Below, one piece after another: positions 10,036 to 19,570 of a stretch of DNA of 64,000 nucleotides (the stretch's first letter is position 1; every line of letters starts with the position of its first letter). The position numbers and the translations under genes were made by a program. The DNA lies in assembly GCA_963920575.1 (NCBI GenBank), contig OY986972.1, positions 22,926,672 through 22,990,671 of the forward strand, read 5' to 3'. The notes under the pieces were generated by a model. The model had not been told where the DNA came from. It saw only the letters and a program-made list of their open reading frames with translations, and did no database searches. This stretch comes from Narthecium ossifragum (taxonomy: Eukaryota > Streptophyta > Magnoliopsida > Dioscoreales > Nartheciaceae).

Positions 10036-13000
10036 CTAAATGCAAGGTAACAGCTTAAGCAAACCTACAATTAGAGGAAGTAGCCAGTACATAGAGAAGA
10101 ACTTGACAACATGAGCAGTAAAGCATACTCCAATGCACCTAGAAGTCCTCGATTCTGTTAAGACTGCAGAAGCAATACTTAGAACATCAGCAAACTTAAA
10201 CCATATGAAAATAGAATTCCAGTCTCAGGTGCATTTATCAAATATAGGACAAAAGGTGCTTGAAGTTCTAAGTAACAGAATATGCAGATTTCTCAAACCT
10301 ATAAAAAGAATAAAGCAATCATGTGCGCACTGCACTGCACTTCACACGCATGATTGTGTATCATGACACAGGTACACAATATAACGTTACTATATTGGCA
10401 AATAAATTGATCCTTTCATCTTTTAGTTTAGCACATAACACCAAGGTGCAGCACCGATATGTAGGGGCCACTTTAGATGATTACAGAGCTAGGATCCTAA
10501 CTGCATTTTGAGTTAGATTTATGCTTTAGGACCTTACCTGACAGACGTGTTCGTGTTTCCAGAAAGATTGAGACCCCACTATTGATATTTGATAAGACTC
10601 TCAACTGAGAACCTATCCATGATTTACACAGCTTTTCAGGCTTAACTGTAAACTGCCAAACACCACGGCCATAGGTGAAAAGTGAGGTATGATGGTAGCA
10701 GATCATAGTTTTATGATTCCATAAACATTTCTTGTTAAGCAATGATCTTGATCTATACCAGAGATTAGACTTGAGGTATTAACCAGACCATCAGAAAGAT
10801 TGAGACCCCACTATTGATATTTGATAAGATTCTCAACTGAGACCCTATCCATGATTTACACAGCTTTTCAGGCTTAACTGTAAACTGCCAAACACCAGGG
10901 CCATAGGTTAAAAGTGTGGTATGATGGTATCAGATCATAGTTTTATGATTCCGTAAACATTTCTTGTTAAGGCAATGATCTTGATCTAAACCAGAGATTA
11001 GATTTGAGGCATTAAACAGATCATCAGAAAAAATATGGCTGGAGTAATTAGTCAACAAGATATTGATAAATTGACTTGACCATCAGAAAAAATATAAATC
11101 ATTGTATGGCATATTAGTGACTAGGATACCATAATAAGCGAGTAACCAAAAGTGTAATCGCTTGTATGATTCAAATTTCAGGTTCAGACCTTTCAAAGCT
11201 ACTGTATTTGATGATAGAACGAATATGTCGATGATAAACAAAACAGAAGGCGGGAACTCCCAAACCTGCAGAACATGCCCCAAGAAACAGTCTATAAATC
11301 AGATAAAACAAATAGCCCAAAACAGTTAATAAAGATATCTGCTTCAAACAAATGTTCCTTTCAAACAGTATTGTTTTAACGATACTCAACAAAAATTTAC
11401 CATCATTGCTATAAGAAATAATTTGAAGTAGCTTGATACAAGGATAGCCAGAAGAATCTCCCTGAATCTGAGCAAATCAAGAAAAGGCAGCTTTAGTAAT
11501 AAGATCAGGTTATCAAAGTCAATTAAATATCTAAGAGAATCTATTTAATGCTTTTAATTGAGTAAGTCTTTGGTTCATCTGTGCATCACTGAGTCTAAAC
11601 CTGAAGTCAGGGGATAAGTACTGAATGAACAAAATTGAATCAGTGGTGTTGAAGCACTACAAATAGCAAGACAAAACCTATTTTGCTGAAAATCAAACCA
11701 AGCAGCCAATAATTCATGACTGATAAGGTTGGACTAATCTCAGAAAAAATGTCCAAGGAAACAAAAGTTTATGTAGGCAATCCAGATGAGTCGTCGACTA
11801 AAAGAACCTCAAAAAGGAATTAAACAATAAATGAGTATCAGACATAAACTACACAAATTTATGTGCAACATAAGAAATCTAGCTAGATCAGTTATGCTAC
11901 ATGACATGACTAAGAATTCTACCTTGCGATTGGGATTGAAGAAGTGAACGCAATCCTCACTCCAAGAAACACGAAGGAAATAAATATCAAGTTCCCCAAC
12001 AGAACATCCAACAATACCTGTAACAAGAAAGAGCAAATAAAATGTGAAAGAAGTGTTGTTAATTTAAGATTCTGAAGAGGTTAAAAACAGTAAAGATGCT
12101 TTGATTTAGCTGAAAAAACATAACCTTTCCACATGTCAAAATCGACAAGGAAGAGTTGGTGGATGAATTCCAACCATCTTTACTTATCTTCAAAAGTGAA
12201 ATTCTGCCTAGGAAAGTTGAGCTTTTAACAAAGGGAAAATATGAATTTGCAGAAATAGATTGAATAGTTGTAAGAGAGTACAGTACATGCATCTAATAGC
12301 AAATAACTTAAGCTGGCCGTCCACAGCATTCTCTGCATATTAAAAAAATATATTACTAGACAAGATGTAGTAAGGAACAACTGAAAGACATACAGATGGT
12401 ATAATTGAATCAAAAAAATTCTGCAACTACAGGATTATTGTAACAATCTAATTCATTCTTGACCTAAGCCTAAAACAAGGGCACTAGCAATTAACAATAA
12501 AGGTAACAACGCTCTTTGAGAAAGAAGCATACAAACGAAAATAATGTTCTTTTTTGGAGTAGATCACAATTGCATAAAAGATGGAGTGATGAAGAGTCAA
12601 AAGATGACATGAGCCACCGGAACAAAAACCAAAGGCCAAGACCATGAATTGAAACTTTAGTGAAAGTGGATACAAATAAGTAAAGGAAAAGCTTGCTATC
12701 TTGAAATGTTTTCAAACATAGCCGCAGAGCAACGATTAACAACCAAATATTATTAATAGTGGGTACAAGATTTAATTAACAACCAAATATTATTGAATTA
12801 ACACTACAGAACAATTTATAGTGGGTACAAGATTTAACAAGTTTATCTCAAGGAAAGATCCCAGCCTGCCAAGAATAGAATGGATACCCATACAGGTGAC
12901 TTCTACCAATCAAAGCTCACAAGTTCCACAGGTTCACATCAAGATATTGGAAATTGTATTTGACATTATATGGTCGCTTTGACCACTATTATTAGCTAAA

Positions 13001-14674
13001 ATGGCTGGACGTATTTGGCAGTACTGCCTAAAAGAAATAGTTAAAGCACCTAGATAGTAGGAGTTGTCTTCAAACCGTTCTTCATTCATGATCTACGTAT
13101 GAGGAAACAGTAATTCAATAAGTCAACCTAACAAAACAGGTACATCAACTTAGGGCATTTTGTAACATTCCCAAGTATGTGTAAACCATAACCTGTACTT
13201 CAAGGCATGCCAGAATCGCCTATGTGTACAGCAAGAGACTTGAACTAACATGAATTTCACACCCTATTGACAAAGCTCCATGAGGATTAGAAGATTTAAT
13301 GAAAGAAAAAAACTTAATTGCAACAACATGAATTATAGATTAGCAAGAAATAGAAAAATAGAAGAAAAGATACATTGTAATTCCTCAACAGACCTAAATG
13401 TCTATGAGATGGTTTTATTTATGTAACTTTCCGGATGTAAAAGCTAACTGTACTACACACCTTGATCTCAAAAGAATCTAGATTCAGCATATTGTACAGC
13501 AAATGCCTATATGCCTTTGGCTTGTGGAGGATCAGATCAATCAGAACTATCTGCACATAATTCATCCAAGCTGAATAAAGTCACAGATATTTCGAAAACC
13601 CATGGTTAGACTTGTGGCATACAAGATATCTAAAATCTTCTGCTTGCAAAAAAAAATGTAACAGACAACATAGAAATTATAACACTAAAGAGATGACAGA
13701 GTGCTAAGAGATAACATGTGAGAGAGTTAATCTCCCCCTCAACTGTTTGTTTCTACTCTATTTCAGCCCTTTTGATCTGCCCGCAAAGATTAAAGCTGAG
13801 CTGATTTCAGGAGTAATATAAAATAGCTCAGGTGGAAAGCAATACTTATTTGGATTTAGAGATGCTGTCCTACCTGTAACCCACTTTTAAGGCAACAGAA
13901 GAAATGACCTAATCAGGTTAAGAGGTACTGATGCCCAAACAGAACCGTCCCAACTAATCATGGAGCATAAGTTATAAACTTGAGGTTGAGAATGATGGAA
14001 TATAAGTTATAAACTTCAGTATAAAACTTCATCCACAAATCACTTGTTTACCTTGCAACTTGTATCTAGAGTTAAGGTAAATCAACAGAAATTTACTTCA
14101 GAAAGATCCTCCATATTCTATCCCTTTTGAAACCGAAAGAATAATATTGTCCAACATCAATTGGCATGTGTATTACCAAGATTGTATGGACATGAATCAG
14201 GCCAAAGGACACTGAAATTTTCCAAGTTCGAATTCAAAGTTCCTTGTCCAATTCTTCTAAATTAGGCAGCCAGGAAGGAAAATATCTTTCCCTGGCTCCT
14301 TGTTTCTTTCCATAACCGATTTATAAGGCTTTTAAGAAGATCCAAAGTATCAAAAGGTGGAACAAAAAAAGAACATACAGCTTGAAAGAAAAAACATGTT
14401 GTCTTCATTAAAATTTCACTTACCATGAATTCACACTCAATGTAGGGATCAGCAATTGCCTTGCAGTTTTCCTGGTGAAAAGATGAATCAACTTAAATTA
14501 ATGTACAAGACAAGAAAAAATAAAATAAAGCCAGAGAACTTTTTGAAGCGAGGTTCTTACACATTTTATCAAACGGATGTTCCCAGGTGAATACTGCACA
14601 TGCAATCCTCTCACACGCGATCCACAGTTTACGCATACCTCGTTTCCTTTTTCACTCTTTTCAGAATGTGCCAT
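10036..14674 (-). CDS. ARV1: ARV1 family ER lipid-homeostasis membrane protein
   Basis: Nine exons read by eye: 14674-14561, 14471-14424, 13550-13461, 12332-12287, 12207-12125, 12017-11923, 11461-11401, 11265-11190, 10163-10036. All joins use GT-AG and the frame closes at 246 aa, near the usual plant ARV1 length. The N-terminus carries the ARV1 zinc ribbon, Cys14-x2-Cys17 and Cys38-x2-Cys41, with QYSPGNIRLIKC between; an intron splits the second pair after Cys38. DPYIECEFM, LILHKPKAYRHLLYN and WEFPPSVLFIIDIF are family landmarks, and several hydrophobic segments follow. ARV1 acts in the ER in sterol and sphingolipid distribution and GPI-anchor synthesis. The last exon is taken as read-through to a TAG at 10036; a donor-like GT at 10064-10063 allows a different C-terminus. 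Confidence 0.88.
10560..11033. repeat. Tandem duplication (2 x about 232 bp) in the last ARV1 intron
   Basis: 10560-10791 and 10792-11026 are near-identical direct copies, both starting CAGAAAGATTGAGACC, with few substitutions. Both lie in the intron between exons 8 and 9 of ARV1. A further fragment of the edge (CCATCAGAAAAAATAT) repeats near 11032 and 11080. Confidence 0.85.
12735..12840. repeat. Short direct repeat inside an ARV1 intron
   Basis: AACAACCAAATATTATT and AGTGGGTACAAGATTTAA each occur twice, at 12738/12779 and 12758/12818. It is a small local duplication in the intron between ARV1 exons 3 and 4. Confidence 0.5.
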
Positions 14675-15447
14675 GATGTGCAACTCCTCTTGGAATTTAA
14701 CCGATCAACCTTTAATTAAAAACCAGTTCTAACAAGCTTATGTCCAAATTATAGGCATGTACTTGTCTGAGAGATAGTCTATGCTCTTAAAGAAGTTACA
14801 ACAGCTTATCTTTGCATATCAAAAATAGATATCAGATAAAATGGACAGGTTTAAATTTCAATGAGATAATAACTATTATCCAGCCAACTATTGTTAGATA
14901 GTCTCAATTTAATAACGTTGGATTGGTCTTTGTCCTTCAGTTCATGTCTGGCAGGACTATATAAAGAGAATCCTCTTCTGGTTATAGTCATCAGAGTCAA
15001 CTTCTGGCATCAAGCTTACCTCTAAACTGCTACCTCCTAAAGATACCACATGATTGCATCAAAGAGCCCAAAAGGACCCAAATTGATAATTATGACTCAC
15101 TTTTCTACCAGTTGAGCCAGATTGAATTCAATCAGAGACCTACTTTGCTGCATTCGACCAGATTGCCGTTCATAGTTCACTGTCTTGTTATATCTGCACA
15201 ACACAAGCCTGCTAAGATCCTAAACTGCATTTCAATGCATAGTAGAATTAGTTTTTGTGCCTAATTTGGGCATTTGACATGGCAATTAGCATGCCTAGCT
15301 GGTCAGTTTAATGTATCTGTGCAAGATTTGTGCAAAGACCATGATGCTTCACGCCTTCACCTAAAATTCGATTATTCTAATTGTGTAAAGACTGATGCAT
15401 CACCTAAAATTTTCGATTATTTCTAATTGTGTTATGAGCGTACTCAC

Positions 15448-15923
15448 AGGAGGCTCACGTTCTTGGACGTCGACCCGGTCGAATGAGCCGAAGAGAGGCC
15501 GGATCTTCCTTGTGGCGATCGGCCTATAATGGCGCGGGAGTGATGGAGATCCCCGTAAGAGGCGAAATCGTGCAGGAAGTTGCTGGAGATTGGACGACTA
15601 CGATGGTTAGCACGGGATTGGACGGCCGCGAGTGAACCGTATGGTGTCGGCGATCAAGGAAGGGGAAGGGAGCTGCGGTCCATGAAGGAGGTGGAGGTGG
15701 GCCTCGCGACGGCCGTAAGGAGGCGGAAGAGAGGTCGAATATTAAGGGTTCCAGCGGGAAAAAGATGTTGGGGCCGATGGAAAGAAGAGAGGGCGAGGCT
15801 CGGGGAACCAGCGAGAGGGAGTTCGGGGACGGAGGCGAGAGGAAGGGCGGAGAGCCAACGGAGAAGGAGGCCGGGCTGGTCGCGATCGGGCTTGGGAGAA
15901 GGAATCGGGTGAGAGTTGTCCAT
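15448..15923 (-). other. Possible 5' noncoding exon or promoter region of ARV1
   Basis: A GC-rich island upstream of ARV1. On the minus strand a strong donor (CCT|GTGAGTA) lies at 15448/15447, and an acceptor-like TTCCAAG precedes the ARV1 start codon near 14697, so a 5' UTR intron of about 750 bp is plausible. The island also holds an 89-codon minus-strand frame from ATG 15923 to 15654, rich in Pro, Leu and Ser, with no recognisable domain. It could be a leader ORF or chance. Confidence 0.3.
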
Positions 15924-16180
15924 GGAGGAGAGGAGTAGGGGGAGTGTAGGTTTAATAAATGGACGGTGGGGATTGGAAGTTGGTGAAGATGTAAGGCTTC
16001 GATCCAGTGGAGAGTCAGATGGATTTTAGTGAATAATAGGCTTAGATGACTGCTAAGATTTTGGAAGATGGAGGGCAGAGATTTTAATGAAAATGGTTGA
16101 TGGAGGGCTGGGATCTGTCCTAGATCAAACCTCCGTAATAGCCGTTAGCCTACATCAAACCTCCCTATTAGCCTTTAGCC

Positions 16181-16402
16181 AATCCCTACTAGCCATTAAC
16201 TAATCCCTATTAGCGATCAACTAATCTCCCCATTAGCCATTAGCCATTTTATTTTAGTCATGAGCAATTAATAATGCTATAATCCGTTAGTCAATCCCTA
16301 CTACCCATTAACTAATCACTATTAGCGATCAACTAATCTCCCCATTAGCCGCCAATGGCCAATGTTTAAGCAATGAGCAATTAATAATCCTATAAACGGT
16401 TA
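16181..16402 (+). repeat. Tandem repeat, 2 x about 111 bp (TTAGCC-rich)
   Basis: 16181-16292 and 16293-16402 are degenerate direct copies, sharing AATCCCTACTA, CTATTAGCGATCAACTAATC and GAGCAATTAATAAT. Both consist largely of short units such as ATTAGCCA and TAATCCCTA, so the array grew at two levels. Confidence 0.7.
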
Positions 16403-16553
16403 GCCGTTTAAAATCCTGTTAACCATTTCTAATCCTCCCGCGCATCCATGCCTCTCTTTCCTTTTTCTCTCTTCGGCTCTCGCCTAGCTATTGGTAATCC
16501 CCACTCCCGCGACTATCCACACCTCTCTCTATTTAATGCTAACACTTTATCAG

Positions 16554-16843
16554 GTTGAGATGCCAGCAGAGGGCATCTGGGCTTCTCCTTATGTGGAGAA
16601 CCCATACACATGGATGGCAACCATCACGGGACCTCATGGGTCGCCGCCGTTCGAAGGGCAAATCTATAGATTATCTGACATTCAACAGCGGATATCAACT
16701 CAAATATTGGTGTGGAAGTGTCAGATTCTCAATCCTTGGTCGATATTTATAAACCTAAATCGACGCGCGAACACACAAATCACACTTTGTTCCATCCGAA
16801 TGTTAACATCGATAGGATACATCTTTCCCGAGATCTTTTGATG
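16554..16843 (+). pseudogene. Ubiquitin-conjugating (E2, UBC-fold) pseudogene fragment
   Basis: One frame gives VEMPAEGIWASPYVENPY followed by TWMATITGPHGSPPFEGQIY, which fits the start of a UBC fold (the W-x-x-T-I-x-GP-x-x-SP-x-x-GG-x-F region). The next part continues only after frame changes: LTFNSGYQLK, then FHPNVNIDRIHLSRDLL near 16790-16840, matching the FHPN...ICLDIL region of E2 enzymes. The catalytic Cys position reads His. Splice-like TATCAG and ATG|GTAAG edges frame the block, so it may be one old exon. Frame breaks and the lost Cys indicate a dead copy. The assignment rests on motif resemblance. Confidence 0.5.
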
Positions 16844-16900
16844 GTAAGTTAATCCAACTAGTTTACAGTTTAGGTTACTTAATAGCTCATTTTAAAAATA

Positions 16901-17000
16901 TTTTATAGTTGTGTGCATAGTGTTTCCCAACACTAAACATGCATGAAAGGCTTTATAGTTGTGTGCATGGTGTTTCCCAACACTAAACATGCATGAAAGG
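16901..17000 (+). repeat. Tandem repeat, 2 x 50 bp
   Basis: 16901-16950 and 16951-17000 are direct copies differing at only a few positions (TTTATAGTTGTGTGCAT...). On the minus strand they lie inside the putative LTR that starts at 17025. Confidence 0.85.
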
Positions 17001-17019
17001 ATCTTTGATGTCTATCTAG

Positions 17020-17315
17020 CCAACAATCTCCCCCCCCCTAGCAACTATGTTGGGATTCGAACATGTCACCTCACTCTGATACCACGTGTCAGTTCATGAT
17101 TCACGAGCTAACCACTTGTGTCAAAACTCCGGAGTTATAGTAAGGGTGTCCATATTACCTTTATTATAGAACCGCGGTCGACCGCAAGCACCACATAACA
17201 GTGCAGAACAGAACACATCACTAAACGGTGGGCGGACATGAGGGGCCGCGCCACCATCCGGCGGCACAGGTAGGATGGTCAGAAGCTCACACCCTGTCCT
17301 GAGCCTCCAGCCCAA
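17020..17315 (-). mobile_element. LTR-element remnant with adjacent PBS and polypurine tract (TRIM-like)
   Basis: Read on the minus strand, a sequence ending ACTGACA is followed by TGGTATCAGAGTG (17084-17072), a good match to the initiator-tRNA-Met primer-binding site of plant LTR elements. Only about 30 bp later come a purine tract (TAGGGGGGGGAGAT, 17040-17026) and TGTTGG (17025-17020), a typical LTR start. A second TGTTGGGC lies at 17315-17308. PBS and polypurine tract so close together fit a terminal-repeat-in-miniature element. However, the two flanking LTR-like sequences do not match each other, so this may be a recombined or nested remnant. Confidence 0.35.
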
Positions 17316-17399
17316 CAAACAAGGGCGAATCAAAGGGAGATACTGCTTGGATGTCAGCCCATCTGACCCAACAGATATTTCAGTATAGCTTGTCAAAGA

Positions 17400-17770
17400 A
17401 GGTTTTGTTGGAGAAGCAGCAGACTTGGTGCCAAAGCTGGTACTGATGTCAATGGTGTCTTTGTGGGATAATCAGCCACATCAGATTTGAAATCCCCTGT
17501 GGTTATGTCAGCACTAGATTCTTCTATGATGGCACTAGTAATCTTCTGTTGAGAAACTCTGTCCAGCTTCTCTTGTGTCTATTTGACGATGTTATTTCCT
17601 AAAACATGTGAATTGCAGCATCTGCCTTTTCATCTAGCCAATCCTCAGTATTGAAGATTTCTTGCAATGTCTTAAAAGAGATAGGTCCAAAAATGCTACC
17701 TTTTGGATTGAACCTACATTTTGTACGAGTCACATCTGGATCAAGTAGAGGGAAGATCAATCATGTAGTT
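17400..17770 (-). other. Coding-like remnant of unknown origin
   Basis: On the minus strand a frame near 17750-17560 reads with plausible protein composition (CRFNPKGSIFGPISFKTLQE, then IFNTEDWLDEKADAAIHMF) before an in-frame TAG. A second block follows (HKRSWTEFLNRR). I do not recognise the family. It may be a decayed exon or a transposon gene. Confidence 0.25.
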
Positions 17771-18308
17771 CAGCTAAAAGATGATAGTGGCACCGAAAAT
17801 ATCCAAATCTTGACTTGGTATTCTTAGTTTGTAGTTTGTAGATGCTCAAGCCTATCCATATATTATGTCAATGCTTGCATTGTTATGCATCAACATAGTA
17901 CTTGTTGTCATGTTTAAGAAAGCTATCAAGTCAAGCCCAGTAGTTTGGAACAACTACCATGCATGAACAATGCATGCATGAGTCATGTGTGGGTAACAAT
18001 GCTGACTAACTACACCGACCCCCTTTATATCTCCGGAAAGTCACAAAAGCATGAGTTACGGATTCTATATTCATGATCAAAAGCCGTATACAATGAACTA
18101 CTGTTTCCATAGTATTTTTGGCAGTGTTGCCATTGTTTGATTACAGCATATATGTAAGCCGTTGGAAAAAGGCCTTTAGGTTTATAAGCAACGAAGGTGT
18201 TTCGTTCGAGGTTTAAAGTTTCATCAGCGAAGAGCTGAGGGTGGGGTGTGACACTACTGGAGGAGGAGAAGGGTTTGGACAGGGCTTTTCAACTGTAGGT
18301 GCTGAGCT

Positions 18309-18686
18309 AAGGTGTGTGTGGATGGTAGCTATGCTCGGAGGGTTAAGGGAAGCAAAGCATAGGGGATCCAGAAAGTGATTATGGAGTCTAATTCGCTATT
18401 GGGGATCGGCTTTGTATCGGGACGTATGGCTTAGCCGCAGAATCTTGTTGGAATTCTCCTTCCTATCTGGAGAGTTGCATCCCAGTTCTCTTTCTTATGT
18501 TTTGTTCTTATTCCGCGCGAGTTCAACTCTGTCACGGATGTCTTGGCGGCTGCTACCTGGGCTAACCCTTTGGTGCCCCAGATGTGAAGTAGCTGGGCTC
18601 TTTTACTTTCCATTTGTTTTAGGTTTTTATTTGCTTCCTTAGCCCTCGGGCTCAATTAATAATAAAAAAAAGGTGTGTGTGGATGG
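18309..18686 (+). mobile_element. 5'-truncated LINE insertion with 17-bp target duplication
   Basis: The 17-bp sequence AAGGTGTGTGTGGATGG stands at 18309-18325 and again at 18670-18686. The 344 bp between end in CTCAATTAATAATAAAAAAA, an A-rich tail, and contain a 3' UTR-like stretch (GCCCTCGGGCTC) typical of plant L1-type LINEs. No intact ORF remains. Perfect flanking duplications suggest a fairly recent insertion. Confidence 0.85.
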
Positions 18687-18891
18687 CTCTCTGGCCGACT
18701 GCTGTGCAGAGAGATTGAACTTAGAAATATGCACAGGATTCAGTTAAGTTAAGGCCATTCGACACTGGAAGCTACTTGTTAGAAGACTTGGTACAATAGA
18801 AAAAATGAAGGAACTCAACAATATCTCAAAATAATACATAAAACTCCAACCCAGAGGTTTCGGAGAGGATGCAACTAATTAGATTCTCCAA

Positions 18892-19570
18892 CTATAGCCA
18901 TACAATACAGACTCGGAATACTATTTGGGAATAAATAAATAAATAAAGACACCATGATATGAAGCTATACTTCTGCAGAAAGGGGGTACACGGTAAGGGG
19001 GCATGTACGCTGCACATGCTCCTCAATCGGTAGATCGGTAGATGTCTACCGATTGAGGATGCTAATCCATTGGTAGCGAGGAGCATGTGTAGCGTATGGC
19101 TATTACGCAAATCTTTATCCATAATTAAAATGTGCATGACAATCAGGACAATTTGCATGATACCCATAGTGCCTACAAACAATATATTTTCAGCTTCTAA
19201 TCCACTTGGTTTATACCCTTGCCCATAAAATTTGCATCTAAAGACTGTATGGTCAGAATGGTCAGATGACCCCGTAAGGCACATTAATCTAGCCTTCTCA
19301 GGAGGACCATAATCATCACTAAGAATTAGCTTCCGGTTTTGAAATATCTTAGAAGTCATACTTTACACGCCCTAGATAGAGACCACAAGCAGTTACCATA
19401 TGACTTGCAGCAGAAACTGTTTTTGCATCCAAAATCCTTGCAACTGCAAAGAAGGCGATGAACATGTTAACATTTGAGTATATGAGATCATTTTTTGCAA
19501 GTAATAAGTACCACACTACAGAAGCAAGAAAATACCATAAGTAGGAGCCAAGTCCCCAGTTCCAACGCAT
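18892..19570 (-). pseudogene. Membrane-protein-like coding fragments, unrecognised
   Basis: Two overlapping minus-strand frames look coding. The first starts at ATG 19570 (to 19349) with hydrophobic stretches (LGSYLWYFLASVVWYLLLA, MFIAFFAVARILDA). The second starts at ATG 19359 and holds a Cys-containing loop (RLMCLTGSSDH, FRCKFYGQGYKPSG) and a transmembrane segment (ILFVGTMGIMQIVLIVMHIL). They are in different frames, so there is either a short intron or a frameshift. After about 19110 the second frame runs into the hairpin at 19007-19095 and loses coding character. I do not recognise the family. It is possibly a dead gene fragment; exon edges are not defined. Confidence 0.35.
19007..19095. 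repeat. Hairpin (nested inverted repeat) with ATCGGTAG motif
   Basis: The outer arms 19007-19024 and 19078-19095 are complementary at 17 of 18 positions. The inner arms CCTCAATCGGTAGA (19021-19034) and TCTACCGATTGAGG (19045-19058) are perfectly complementary over 14 bp. It shares the ATCGGTAG motif with 8460-8690, suggesting a small foldback/MITE family. It lies at the end of a coding-like frame and probably interrupted it. Confidence 0.8.

Noticed and set aside
15580..15912. 110-codon plus-strand frame upstream of ARV1
   Set aside because: Arg/Gly-rich, no domain; the strand with plausible splice signals is the opposite one.
17041..17090. tRNA-like B box (GTTCGAATCC) on the minus strand suggesting a tRNA or SINE
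   Set aside because: No cloverleaf can be drawn and the adjacent TGGTATCAGAG and purine tract fit an LTR-element internal region better; not reported as a tRNA.
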